NCBI GenBank assembly: GCA_023896275.1
Contig: MLDA01000018.1
Coordinates: 28,523 to 92,522 of the forward strand
Length of the DNA: 64,000 bases
DNA from: Kocuria rosea subsp. polaris
GTDB lineage: Bacteria; Actinomycetota; Actinomycetes; Actinomycetales; Micrococcaceae
Reading direction: 5' to 3'
The first letter of the stretch is position 1, and every line of letters begins with the position of its first letter. The position numbers and the translations under genes are program-made. The notes beneath the pieces were generated by a model. That model had not been told where the DNA came from. It searched no databases and saw only the letters and a program-made list of their open reading frames with translations. This document shows, piece after piece, positions 32,580-41,738 of this stretch.

Positions 32580-34364
32580 CTACACCTTCGCGGCGTCGTC
32601 CTTCTTGGCCTCGGCCTTGGCGTCCACGCCGGCCTCCTTGCGCTGCTCAGCCGTGATCGGGGCCGGAGCCGCGGTCAGCGGATCGTAGCCGCCGCCGGTC
32701 TTCGGGAAGGCGATGACCTCGCGGATCGAGTCCTCCCCCGCGAGCAACGAAACGACGCGATCCCAGCCGAAGGCGATGCCGCCGTGGGGCGGGGCGCCGT
32801 ACTTGAAGCCCTCGAGCAGGAAGCCGAACTTGGTCTGCGCGGCCTCTTCGTCCAGGCCCATGAGGCGGAAGACCCTCTCCTGCACGGCGCGGTCGTGGAT
32901 ACGGATGGAGCCGCCGCCGATCTCGTTGCCGTTGCAGACGATGTCGTAGGCGTAGGACAGGGCGCTGGCGGGATCCTGATCGAACGTGTCCATGTGCTCG
33001 GGCTTGGGCGAGGTGAACGCGTGGTGCACCGCTGTCCACTTGCCGGCGCCGACTGCGACGTCGCCGGCCGCAACCGCGTCCGCGGCGGCCTCGAACATCG
33101 GCGCGTCGACGACCCAAACGAACGCCCAGTCGCCGTCCTTGATCAGGCCGGTGCGGTGCCCGATCTCGATGCGGGCGGCGCCAAGCAGGGCGCGGGCGTC
33201 GTTCTGCTTGCCGGCAGCGAAGAAGATGCAGTCGCCCGGCTTGGCGCCCGTCGCGGCGGCCAGGTTCTCGCGCTCGTGGTCGTTGAGGTTCTTCGCCACC
33301 GGGCCGGCGAGCTCGCCGTCCTCCTTGTAGAGGACGTAGGCCAGGCCCTTGTGACCGCGCTGCTTGGCGAATTCCTGCCAGGCGTCCAGCGTGCGGCGCG
33401 GCTGGGAGGCTCCGCCGGGCATGACGACGGCACCGACGTAGGGCGCCTTGAAGACGCCGAATCCGGTGTCCTTGAAGAAGTCGGTCATTTCGGTCAGCTC
33501 GAGGCCGAAGCGCATATCGGGCTTGTCCGAACCGAATCGCGCCATCGCGTCGGCGTACGTGATGCGCTGGATCGGGGTCGGGATCTCGACGTCGATGAGC
33601 TGCCAGAGGGCCTTCACGAGCCGCTCGCCGAGCTCGATGACGTCGTCTTGCTCGACGAACGAGGCCTCGATGTCCAGCTGCGTGAACTCGGGCTGGCGGT
33701 CCGCCCGGAAGTCCTCGTCGCGGTAGCAGCGCGCGATCTGGTAGTACTTCTCGAAGCCGCCGACCTGCAGCAGCTGCTTGAACAGCTGGGGCGACTGCGG
33801 CAGCGCGTACCAGGATCCCGGAGCCAGGCGTGCGGGCACGAGGAAGTCGCGGGCGCCTTCGGGCGTTGAGCGCGTCAGCGTGGGGGTCTCGATCTCCGTG
33901 TAGCCGTCGCCGTGCAGAAGTTCGCGGGCGATGCGGTTCGCCTCGGAGCGCAATCGGATGTTGGCGTTGGGGCCCGGGCGGCGCAGGTCGAGGTAGCGGT
34001 GGCGCAGGCGCGCCTCCTCGCCGACCTCGACGTGCTCGTCGATCTGGAACGGCAGCGGCGCAGACGTGTTGAGGACGACGACGTTCTCAGCCAGGACCTC
34101 GATCTCACCCGTGCCGAGGGCTGGGTTTTCATTGCCTTCGGGGCGGCGCTCGACGGTTCCCGTCACCTGCAGCACGAACTCGTTGCGCAGCGAGTGGAAG
34201 TCCTCCTCGTCGCGGACGACGATCTGGGCGACGCCGGACGCATCGCGCAGGTCGATAAAGGCGACGCCTCCGTGGTCGCGCCGGCGGCCAACCCAGCCCG
34301 CCAGGGTGACGGTCTGGCCAATGTGCTCTGCCCGGAGGGTTCCCAGGTCGTGAGTGCGCAGCAC
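32580..34364 (-). CDS. aspS: Aspartyl-tRNA synthetase
   Basis: 594 residues, class II, bacterial type with the GAD insertion. The OB anticodon domain (residues 1-110) includes [19 protein letters not shown]; motif 2 is [22 protein letters not shown]; motif 3 is [17 protein letters not shown]-terminus is charged and variable. Whether it is discriminating or also charges tRNA-Asn cannot be told from sequence alone. A terminator after hisS and a 158-nt gap suggest its own promoter. Confidence 0.96.
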   Translation of the reverse strand: MLRTHDLGTLRAEHIGQTVTLAGWVGRRRDHGGVAFIDLRDASGVAQIVVRDEEDFHSLRNEFVLQVTGTVERRPEGNENPALGTGEIEVLAENVVVLNTSAPLPFQIDEHVEVGEEARLRHRYLDLRRPGPNANIRLRSEANRIARELLHGDGYTEIETPTLTRSTPEGARDFLVPARLAPGSWYALPQSPQLFKQLLQVGGFEKYYQIARCYRDEDFRADRQPEFTQLDIEASFVEQDDVIELGERLVKALWQLIDVEIPTPIQRITYADAMARFGSDKPDMRFGLELTEMTDFFKDTGFGVFKAPYVGAVVMPGGASQPRRTLDAWQEFAKQRGHKGLAYVLYKEDGELAGPVAKNLNDHERENLAAATGAKPGDCIFFAAGKQNDARALLGAARIEIGHRTGLIKDGDWAFVWVVDAPMFEAAADAVAAGDVAVGAGKWTAVHHAFTSPKPEHMDTFDQDPASALSYAYDIVCNGNEIGGGSIRIHDRAVQERVFRLMGLDEEAAQTKFGFLLEGFKYGAPPHGGIAFGWDRVVSLLAGEDSIREVIAFPKTGGGYDPLTAAPAPITAEQRKEAGVDAKAEAKKDDAAKV

Positions 34365-34476
34365 TGCGGTCCTTTCTTAGGTGAAGTCAATCCCGCACGA
34401 GTTTACCCCTTCCGCCCGCGCGGCCGGTCACCCTGCCAGGACGGCGGATGCGGCCGTGGCGGCGGCAACGGACGCG

Positions 34477-34517
34477 GGTACGACGGCGCTGCGCGAAGGC
34501 CGCGCACCGCCGTCGTA
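34477..34517 (-). terminator. Terminator after hisS
   Basis: Arms GGTACGACGGCG (34477-34488) and CGCCGTCGTACC (34506-34517) pair over 12 bp; the loop can fold further. Located 5 nt beyond the hisS stop. It carries the recurring TACGACGGCG stem sequence. Confidence 0.7.
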
Positions 34518-34522
34518 CCGGG

Positions 34523-35863
34523 TCAGGCCGTGGTGATTGCGACGCGCGGGGTGAGGTCCTCGGCGGTGGGCGACCACGCGGCCGGGTCCGCCGAAACCTG
34601 CTCGCCGGAGCGGATGTCCTTGACCTCGTGCGTGCCGTCGGCCTGGGTGAACCAGACGAAAGGGATGCCGCGCTTGTCCGCGAACTTGATCTGCTTGCCG
34701 AACTTCTCCGCGCTCGAGGCGACCTCGGCGCTGATCCCCCGCGCGCGCAGCTGGGCGGCGACGTCCTGCGCCTCGGCCCAGGCGTCGTCGTTGGCGAGCG
34801 TCACGTACACGGCGGTGGGCACCGAGCGGCTGGCCGCCACGGATCCGTCGGCGAGCATGCGCGAGACGAGGCGAGTAACGCCGATCGAGAGACCGACGCC
34901 GGGGAAAGTGCGGCTGCCCTTGGTCGCGAGCGACTCGTAGCGCCCGCCGGAGCAGATCGACCCGAGCTTCTCGTCGCCGACGAGCACGGTTTCGTAGACG
35001 GTGCCCGTGTAGTAGTCGAGCCCGCGGGCGATGCTGAGGTCGGCGACGACACGCCCGGGGGCGCGGCGGACCGCCATGCCGACGACCTCGCCGAGTTCCG
35101 CCAGGCCCTCTTCGAGTAGCTCGTGTTCGATGCCGAGGGCACGGACCTGATCCACGAAGGACGTGTCCTCGGTGCGGATCTGCGCCAGGGCCAGGGCGGC
35201 GTCGGCCTGACCGCCGGTCGCGCCGACCTCGTCCATGAGCAGCGTCTTGACCTTGTCCGCCCCGATCTTCTCGAGCTTGTCGATGTTGCGCAGCACGCCG
35301 GCGGTGTCGGTCAGGCCCAGGCCGAGATAGAAGCCCTCAGCGAGCTTGCGGTTGTTCACGCGGAGCTTGAAGTCCCCGATCGGCAGCGCCGAGAGGGCCT
35401 CGGCGATGACGAGGGCCAGTTCGACGTCGTACTTGAACGGCAGCTTGCCGTCGCCGACGACGTCGATGTCGGCCTGTGTGAACTCGCGGAAGCGACCGTC
35501 CTGCGGGCGCTCGCCGCGCCAGACCTTCTGGATTTGGTAGCGGCGGAACGGGAACGAGAGGTGTCCGGCGTTCTCGACGACGTAGCGGGCGAAAGGTACC
35601 GTCAAGTCGAAGTGCAGCGCGAGCGCGTTTGGGTCATTGCCCGTCGCCGGATCGTCGGCCTGGAGGCGGGAGATGCCGTAGACCTCCTTGTCGATCTCGC
35701 CCTTGCGCAGCAGCTGACCAACCGTCTCCACCGCGCGGGTCTCGACGTTGCCGAACCCATGCAGCTCAAAGGTCCTCCGCAGGGTATCCAGGATGTGCAG
35801 CTCCACGAGACGTTCATTCGGAAGCCATTCGGGGAAGCCGGACAGGGAGGCCTTGCGTGCCAT
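34523..35863 (-). CDS. hisS: Histidyl-tRNA synthetase
   Basis: 446 residues from ATG 35863, beginning MARKASLSGFPEWLPNER, the usual actinobacterial start; AAGGAG lies upstream. Class II motifs: motif 2 YQIQKVWRGERPQDGRFREFTQADIDV, the His-specific segments RGLDYYTGTVYE and GGRYESL, and motif 3 VGLSIGVTRL. The C-terminal anticodon-binding domain (VYVTLANDDAW onward) is present. The longer reading to 36142 has no support. Confidence 0.96.
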   Translation of the reverse strand: MARKASLSGFPEWLPNERLVELHILDTLRRTFELHGFGNVETRAVETVGQLLRKGEIDKEVYGISRLQADDPATGNDPNALALHFDLTVPFARYVVENAGHLSFPFRRYQIQKVWRGERPQDGRFREFTQADIDVVGDGKLPFKYDVELALVIAEALSALPIGDFKLRVNNRKLAEGFYLGLGLTDTAGVLRNIDKLEKIGADKVKTLLMDEVGATGGQADAALALAQIRTEDTSFVDQVRALGIEHELLEEGLAELGEVVGMAVRRAPGRVVADLSIARGLDYYTGTVYETVLVGDEKLGSICSGGRYESLATKGSRTFPGVGLSIGVTRLVSRMLADGSVAASRSVPTAVYVTLANDDAWAEAQDVAAQLRARGISAEVASSAEKFGKQIKFADKRGIPFVWFTQADGTHEVKDIRSGEQVSADPAAWSPTAEDLTPRVAITTA

Positions 35864-36042
35864 GGGTGTGATTGCTCCTTGCGGGGTTCGAAAGGCGCGC
35901 CGGGCGCGCCGAGACCGCCCCAGTCTACCGCCACGGGGCGTCCACGGTTGGGACGATGCGCCGGAATCGGTAGAGTGACGGATGAAACACGAGACCGTTC
36001 GACCCGGCCGGGTGGAGCGGAACGAGCGAAAGAGTTCCAGCG

Positions 36043-37530
36043 GTGACCCACAGTCAAGAATCCGACGACCAGACCACGCCGAACACGGCGGCTCCGGAGC
36101 CGAGCGAGGCTCCCAAGCCCGCTCCTGCGCAGCAGGTGACACCGGCTTCCATCAAGCCGGGCCCGGTGAAGCCGAGCAGCATTCGCCCCGCGGCACCGGC
36201 CACGGGTACCACGTCCGAAGCTGCCCCCGCGAGCGCCGCTGCCCCCTCGGTGACCCCGCCGCCGTCGTACGCGACGGATCTGGAGGAGGCCCGCCGGTTC
36301 GCCCGCGTCGCCGAGGACGGCCACGTCTTCGTCCTGATCGGCGGCGAGGAGCACCCCGTCGGGCAGTACCCCGACGCGAGCGCCGACGAGGCGCTGGGCT
36401 ACTTCGTGCGCAAGTACGACGACGTCGTGAACCAGCTGCTGCTGCTCGAGCACCGCGTCGCGGCCCACGCGCCGACCACGGACATGAACAAGACGCTCGA
36501 TCACCTCGCCGAGATCGTCGCGGCGAAGGGCATGGTCGGCGACTTGCCCGCGCTGGAGGAGCGCATCGAGAAGGCCCGCGCGGACGTCGCGCAGCTGCAC
36601 GAGGTCGAGAAGAAGGCGCATGAAGAACAGCGCGCCGCGCACCTCGCTGAGCGCGAGCAGATCGTGACCGAGGCCGAGGAGCTCGCCGGCCGCGACCCGG
36701 AGAAGGTCCAGTGGAAGCAGTCGAGCCAGCGCATGAACGAGTTGTTCGAGCTGTGGAAGGCTGCGCAGAAGTCCGGGATGCGTCTGGGGCGCGGCACCGA
36801 GGACGCTCTCTGGAAACGCTTCCGCAGCGCCCGCACCTCCTTCGACCGGCACCGCCGCGCGTTTTTCAGCCAGCTCGACGCGGATCACGCGGAGGCCAAG
36901 CGCGTCAAGGAGGACCTGATCCGGCAGGCCGAGGAGCTGAGCACGTCGACCGACTGGGGCCGCACCGCCGGTGAGTACCGCAAGCTCATGGCTGAGTGGA
37001 AGGCCTCGAAGCGCGCGGCCCGTAAGGACGACGACGCGCTGTGGGCTCGCTTCCGGGCGGCGCAGGACGTGTTCTTCGAGTCGCGCAATCAGACGAACGC
37101 CGCGCTCGACGCGGAGTTCGAGGAGAACCTCAAGGTCAAGGAGGCGCTCCTCGACGAGGCTCGCGCCATCGACGCCGGCAAGGATCTTGGCACCGCCAAG
37201 AAGAAGCTCGATTCCATCCGCGAGCGCTGGGACGCGGCGGGCAAGGTGCCGCGGTCGGCGATGCAGCGCATCGAGGCTGCACTCCGCCAGGTCGAGGACA
37301 GCGTCAAGGATGCCGAGGACCACGAGTGGCGCCGCTCGAACCCGGAGACCAAGGCCCGTTCGAACAGCATGCTCGAACAGCTTCAGGACTCGATCGCACA
37401 GCTCGAAGCAGACCTCGAGACCGCTAAGGCGGGCGGTGAGAAGCGCGCGATCAAGCAGGCCGAGGAGGCGCTCGAGGCCCGCCGGACCTGGCTCAAGACG
37501 GTTGAGGCTTCTGCCAAGGATCTGCACTAA
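36043..37530 (+). CDS. DUF349 domain-containing protein
   Basis: 495 residues. The first about 75 are Pro/Ala/Ser-rich and disordered (PAPAQQVTPASIKPGPVKPSS). Residues about 80-120 (ARVAEDGHVFVLIGGEEHPVGQY) form a small domain, followed by long helices and at least three DUF349 repeats (W-x(4)-R-x-LW-x-RF patterns such as LWKRFRSARTSFDRHRRAFF, LWARFRAAQDVFFESRNQ). DUF349 proteins are common in actinobacteria next to rel and hisS; function is unknown. Divergent from hisS over 179 nt. Confidence 0.85.
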   Translation: MTHSQESDDQTTPNTAAPEPSEAPKPAPAQQVTPASIKPGPVKPSSIRPAAPATGTTSEAAPASAAAPSVTPPPSYATDLEEARRFARVAEDGHVFVLIGGEEHPVGQYPDASADEALGYFVRKYDDVVNQLLLLEHRVAAHAPTTDMNKTLDHLAEIVAAKGMVGDLPALEERIEKARADVAQLHEVEKKAHEEQRAAHLAEREQIVTEAEELAGRDPEKVQWKQSSQRMNELFELWKAAQKSGMRLGRGTEDALWKRFRSARTSFDRHRRAFFSQLDADHAEAKRVKEDLIRQAEELSTSTDWGRTAGEYRKLMAEWKASKRAARKDDDALWARFRAAQDVFFESRNQTNAALDAEFEENLKVKEALLDEARAIDAGKDLGTAKKKLDSIRERWDAAGKVPRSAMQRIEAALRQVEDSVKDAEDHEWRRSNPETKARSNSMLEQLQDSIAQLEADLETAKAGGEKRAIKQAEEALEARRTWLKTVEASAKDLH

Positions 37531-37554
37531 CGGAGCTTGTCCACAGCCGCTTCG

Positions 37555-37595
37555 ACGAAGGGGCGTTGTCCACAGATCGGACGACGCCCCTTCGT
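37555..37595 (+). terminator. Terminator after the DUF349 gene
   Basis: Arms ACGAAGGGGCGT (37555-37566) and ACGCCCCTTCGT (37584-37595) pair over 12 bp, followed by CGTTCC. Lies 24 nt past the stop codon and separates this gene from the AbiEi-like gene. Confidence 0.7.
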
Positions 37596-37626
37596 CGTTC
37601 CCGGGTGCTCTGAGACATTGATCGGC

Positions 37627-38238
37627 ATGGAGATCACAGCGGGCGCGGTTCAGGAGTTTTTCATCGAGGGCAGCCCGTTTCGGGCCGGGGAGCTCTCCGC
37701 CATGCAATTGGAAGGCAGCCTCGAGAAGATCATGCCGGGATTGTGGGCTCGGGCGCCGTTCGTGGACGGTACGGAGTCCCGGGCGAGGGCGGTGTGCGCC
37801 GTCGTCTCACGGCTCGATGCCTTCGCGGTCAGCGGGGCGACCGCAGCCTGGGTGTACGGTGTCGGCGGCACGCCGCGCTGCATCGAGGCCGTGTTGATGC
37901 GGTTCCTACGCAGCCCGCGGAATGTGTCGGGGCCGCCGCTGCGCATCGTGAGCTCCGACGTCCGGCCCGCGGACGTGCTGACGATCGGTGGCGCGCCGCT
38001 GACCACCCCGCTGCGGACGGCCTTCGACGCCGCGGTGCGCTTCCCGGACGACGACGAGTCGATTTGGGTCGTGCGCCGGTTCCTCGAGTCGAGAAGCGCT
38101 CGCGTCGACGTCGAGGTCCTGCGCGCGAGGATCATGGAGGTCAAGCGCCGTCCCGGCAAGCACCGGGCGCTGGCCCGCGTAGCCGAGGCGGCGCGGGGCG
38201 CGAGACAGCTCGCGCTGGTCCACGACTGCGCGGTGTGA
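37627..38238 (+). CDS. AbiEi-like protein of uncertain function
   Basis: 203 residues from ATG 37627. The pattern FRAGELSAMQLEGSLEKIMPGLWARAP, then DAFAVSGATAAWVYGV, then IVSSDVRPADVLTIGGAPLTTPLRTAFDAAV resembles actinobacterial AbiEi-family proteins, the antitoxin-like partner in AbiE systems. There is no AbiEii-type nucleotidyltransferase beside it and no C-terminal endonuclease-like domain, so it is an orphan. The helix-turn-helix expected at the N-terminus is weak. A similar-looking extension to 37537 crosses the terminator and is rejected. Convergent with rel. Confidence 0.55.
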   Translation: MEITAGAVQEFFIEGSPFRAGELSAMQLEGSLEKIMPGLWARAPFVDGTESRARAVCAVVSRLDAFAVSGATAAWVYGVGGTPRCIEAVLMRFLRSPRNVSGPPLRIVSSDVRPADVLTIGGAPLTTPLRTAFDAAVRFPDDDESIWVVRRFLESRSARVDVEVLRARIMEVKRRPGKHRALARVAEAARGARQLALVHDCAV

Positions 38239-38256
38239 GGCCAGGCCTGTCGGGAA

Positions 38257-40539
38257 CTATCTGCGGACGCCGCTGGCCCGCGTGCGGTACACGTCGTAGA
38301 CGCCGTCGATACGGCGCACGGCGTTGAGCACGTGGCTGAGGTACTTGGGATCCCCCATCTCGAAGGAGAACCGGCTGATGGCGACCCGGTCGCGGCTCGT
38401 GTTGACGCTGGCGGAGAGAATGTTGACGTGGTTCTCGGACAGGATCCGGGTCACGTCGGAGAGCAGGGACTTGCGGTCGAGGGCCTCGACCTGGATCTCG
38501 ACGAGGAAAACGCTGGTCTTCGTCGGGGCCCACTCGACTTCGACGATGCGTTCGTTCTCGGCTGCGAGGGCTTGGAAGTTGGTGCAGTCCTTGCGGTGCA
38601 CGGAGACGCCGGCGCCGCGGGTGACGAAGCCAGAGATCTCATCCGGCGGAACGGGGGTGCAACACCGCGCCAGCTTGGCCATGACGTCGCCGGCACCCTT
38701 GACCACCACTCCGGAGTCGCTCGTTGAGGAGCGCGGCTTGGCGTTCGCGGCGATGGAAGCGGCGTCGAACTCCGACTCGTCTTCGTGCGCCTCGACGGTC
38801 ATCGCCTGCAGGTGTTCGATGACGTTCTGGGCCGAAGTGTGCCCGTCGCCGACGGCTGCGTAGAGCGCGGCGATGTCATGGTGGCGCATCTCGTGCGCCA
38901 CCGTCGAGAGCGTGTCATGCGTCATGAGTTTCTGCAGGGGCAGGTTGTTCTTCCGCAGCTCGCGAGTGAGCAGCTCCTTGCCCTTGTCGATGGCCTCTTC
39001 GCGACGCTCCTTGCTGAACCACTGGCGGATCTTGTTGCGTGCCCGGGCGCTCTTGACGAAACCCTGCCAGTCCTGGCTCGGGCCGGCGCCCTCCGCCTTG
39101 GACGTGAAGATCTCGACCCAGTCTCCGTGGTGCAGCTCGCTGTTGAGCGGAACGAGTTTGCCGTTGACGCGTGCGCCGATCGTCCGGTGGCCGACCTCGG
39201 TATGCACGGAATAGGCAAAATCCACGGGTGTCGATCCCGCGGGCAGGGCCATGACCTCGCCCTTGGGCGTGAACACGAAGACCTCGGCTGCGTTGATCTC
39301 GAAACGCAGGCTGTCGAGAAATTCGCCGGGGTCGCGCGTCTCCTGCTGCCAGTCCATGAGGCTCTTGAGCCAGCCCATGTCGCCTTGGCCATCCGGGACG
39401 TCGGCCGGATTGGCGCCCTGCTTGTACTTCCAGTGCGCGGCGACTCCGTACTCCGCGCGCCGGTGCATGTCATGCGTTCGGATCTGGATTTCGACCGGTT
39501 TGCCTCCGGGGCCGATCACCGTCGTGTGCAGCGACTGGTACATGTTGAACTTCGGCATCGCGATGTAGTCCTTGAACCGGCCCGGGAGCGGGTTCCAGCG
39601 CGCGTGCAGGGTGCCCAACGCGGCGTAGCAGTCGCGGACGGAGTCGACCAGCACACGCACGCCCATCAGGTCGTGAATGTCGTTGAACTCTTTGCCGCGG
39701 ACGACCATCTTCTGGTAGATCGAATAGTAATGCTTCGGGCGCCCCGTGACGGTCGCTTTGATCTTGGCCTGCTGCAGATCCTCGCCAATCCGGGAGCGCA
39801 CCGTCGAAAGATACTTCTCGCGTTCGGGCGTCCGGTCCCCGACCAGGCGCACGATCTCCTCGTAGACCTTCGGGTGCAGCGCCGCGAAGGATAGGTCCTC
39901 GAGCTCCCACTTGATCGTGTTCATACCGAGTCGGTGAGCCAGGGGTGCGAAGATCTCCAGCGTCTCGCGCGCCTTGCGGGCGCTGGACTTCGGGGAGACG
40001 TAGCGCCACGTACGCGCATTGTGTAGACGGTCCGCCAGCTTGATCAGCAGGACCCGGATGTCCCGGGCCATCGCGATGACCATCTTGCGGACGGTTTCGG
40101 CCTGCGCGGCGTCGCCGAACTTGACCTTGTCGAGCTTGGTCACGCCGTCGACCAACATGGCCACTTCGGAACCGAACTCCTGGGTGAGCTGCTGGAGTGA
40201 GTAGTCGGTGTCCTCGACGGTGTCGTGCAGCAGCGCCGCTGCGAGCGTCGAACCGGTCATGCCCATCTCCGCCAGAATCGTGGCTACGGCGACGGGGTGC
40301 GTGATGTAGGGGTCACCGCTCTTGCGCTTCTGACCTTCGTGTTGACGTTCGGCGACGTTGAACGCGCGCGTGATCAGGTCGAGGTCTTCACGGGGGCTGT
40401 TGGCCCGGACCGTGCGCAGCAGCGGCTCCAAGATGGGGGGCTGACCCGTCGGAGTGCGTCCCGCGAGTCGAGCAAGCCGAGAGAGTGGGCGCCCACGGCG
40501 CCCCTGTCCGGCGGAAGCACCTGCACGTTGCTCAGCCAC
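38257..40539 (-). CDS. rel: Bifunctional (p)ppGpp synthetase/hydrolase
   Basis: 760 residues from GTG 40539, which has AAAGGAG upstream. Order of domains: HD hydrolase ([15 protein letters not shown] ... [16 protein letters not shown], about 75-150), synthetase ([17 protein letters not shown] then [20 protein letters not shown] and LMGVRVLVD), TGS ([22 protein letters not shown]), zinc-finger/helical ([30 protein letters not shown]) and C-terminal ACT ([23 protein letters not shown]). Both catalytic halves look intact. Equivalent to Rv2583c. Produces and removes the stringent-response alarmone. Confidence 0.96.
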   Translation of the reverse strand: MAEQRAGASAGQGRRGRPLSRLARLAGRTPTGQPPILEPLLRTVRANSPREDLDLITRAFNVAERQHEGQKRKSGDPYITHPVAVATILAEMGMTGSTLAAALLHDTVEDTDYSLQQLTQEFGSEVAMLVDGVTKLDKVKFGDAAQAETVRKMVIAMARDIRVLLIKLADRLHNARTWRYVSPKSSARKARETLEIFAPLAHRLGMNTIKWELEDLSFAALHPKVYEEIVRLVGDRTPEREKYLSTVRSRIGEDLQQAKIKATVTGRPKHYYSIYQKMVVRGKEFNDIHDLMGVRVLVDSVRDCYAALGTLHARWNPLPGRFKDYIAMPKFNMYQSLHTTVIGPGGKPVEIQIRTHDMHRRAEYGVAAHWKYKQGANPADVPDGQGDMGWLKSLMDWQQETRDPGEFLDSLRFEINAAEVFVFTPKGEVMALPAGSTPVDFAYSVHTEVGHRTIGARVNGKLVPLNSELHHGDWVEIFTSKAEGAGPSQDWQGFVKSARARNKIRQWFSKERREEAIDKGKELLTRELRKNNLPLQKLMTHDTLSTVAHEMRHHDIAALYAAVGDGHTSAQNVIEHLQAMTVEAHEDESEFDAASIAANAKPRSSTSDSGVVVKGAGDVMAKLARCCTPVPPDEISGFVTRGAGVSVHRKDCTNFQALAAENERIVEVEWAPTKTSVFLVEIQVEALDRKSLLSDVTRILSENHVNILSASVNTSRDRVAISRFSFEMGDPKYLSHVLNAVRRIDGVYDVYRTRASGVRR

Positions 40540-40591
40540 GAGAGGCTCCTTTCCATCCGCTGCCCTCGAAACGATGCAAGTCACCTCCGAG

Positions 40592-40612
40592 GCAGTACAC
40601 CAAGATTACTGC
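40592..40612. promoter_or_regulatory. Inverted repeat GCAGTA-N9-TACTGC upstream of rel
   Basis: Perfect 6-bp arms with a 9-nt spacer, 53 nt before the rel GTG on the minus strand. A TAATCT resembling a -10 lies inside it. Size and spacing suit a dimeric repressor site, but no regulator can be named. Confidence 0.35.
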
Positions 40613-40673
40613 ACCGTACCCGCCGCTCCGTCGCCGGGCCAACATTCGGGCACGACACGGTTCGACTTAAACG

Positions 40674-40714
40674 GCCGTGCGGCCTGCCCCGGGTTTCGGA
40701 GCGGGCCGCACGGC
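40674..40714 (-). terminator. Terminator after secF
   Basis: 11-bp perfect arms GCCGTGCGGCC (40674-40684) and GGCCGCACGGC (40704-40714), followed on the minus strand by CGTTTAAG. Lies 29 nt beyond the secF stop and insulates secF from rel. Confidence 0.65.
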
Positions 40715-40742
40715 GCGCTGAGTCGTGGGGCTGAGCTGTGAC

Positions 40743-41738
40743 CTAGGCGACAGGTTCTCCCTTGCGCTGCTCGAGGATCAGTGCGTCGTGCTCTTTGACG
40801 TCCTGATCCCGCAGACGGAAGTGGGCGAACAGCGGTGCCTGTATGAACAGCGTCGCCAGCGTGCCGACGATCACACCGACGAATAGCGCCAGAGCCAGGT
40901 CACGCAGCGTGCCGGCACCCAGCAGGAACGCTCCGATGAACAGGATCGACCCGATGGGGAGAATAGCGACGATCGAGGTGTTGATCGAGCGGACCAAGGT
41001 CTGGTTGATGGCCAGGTTGACCAGCTCGCTGAAGGTCCGTCGCTGTTGCTCGAGATAGTCCTCCGTATTCTCACGAATCTTGTCGAAGACCACGACGGTG
41101 TCGTAGAGCGCGTAGCTGAGGATGGTCAGGAAGCCGATGATGGCGCTCGGCGTGACCTCGAATCCGGAGGCCGCGTAGACACCCGCCGTGACGACGACGA
41201 CCGTGGCGAGGCCGACGATCGCCGCAAGCGACATCTTCCACGTCCGGAAGTAGAACGCCATGAGGATCGCGACGAGGCCGATGAACACGACCAGGCCGAT
41301 GAGAGCTTGGCGGGAGACGTCCTGGCCCCAGGTGGGTCCGATGAACGTGCTCGTCACGTGTTCGTCGCTGACACCGTATCCCTCGGCCAGCGCGCTGGCG
41401 ACGGCCAACGTCTCGTCATCGGTCATGCGGTCCGTCTGGACGCGGACCGTGTTCGCGGTGATGGCGGTGACCCGCAACCCCTCGGCGTTGACGACGCTGC
41501 TGACGGCCTCCTCGCCGATGGCGACTTCGGTGTCCTGCACGTCCGAAATGGTGAACTCGGAGCCGCCGCGGAATTCGATGCCGAGGTTGAAGCCGCCCTT
41601 GACGGCCGGAATCAGCACCGACGCGATCAGCAGGACTCCAGCGATGAGGAACCAGAGCTGCCGCTTGTCGACGAAGGGGTAGGAACGCTTTCCCGTGTAG
41701 AGCTCGTTGCCCCACAGCGCGACCTTACGCATTGTCAT
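40743..41738 (-). CDS. secF: Protein-export membrane protein SecF
   Basis: 331 residues, six membrane segments, partner of SecD in proton-driven late steps of Sec export. GIEFRGGSEFTI is the conserved periplasmic start, GLVVFIGLVAILMAFYFRTWKMSL and the transport motif YDTVVVFDKIREN follow, and INQTLVRSINTS is typical. Start overlaps the secD end by 14 nt. MRKVALWG six nt inside is an alternative start. Confidence 0.95.
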   Translation of the reverse strand: MTMRKVALWGNELYTGKRSYPFVDKRQLWFLIAGVLLIASVLIPAVKGGFNLGIEFRGGSEFTISDVQDTEVAIGEEAVSSVVNAEGLRVTAITANTVRVQTDRMTDDETLAVASALAEGYGVSDEHVTSTFIGPTWGQDVSRQALIGLVVFIGLVAILMAFYFRTWKMSLAAIVGLATVVVVTAGVYAASGFEVTPSAIIGFLTILSYALYDTVVVFDKIRENTEDYLEQQRRTFSELVNLAINQTLVRSINTSIVAILPIGSILFIGAFLLGAGTLRDLALALFVGVIVGTLATLFIQAPLFAHFRLRDQDVKEHDALILEQRKGEPVA

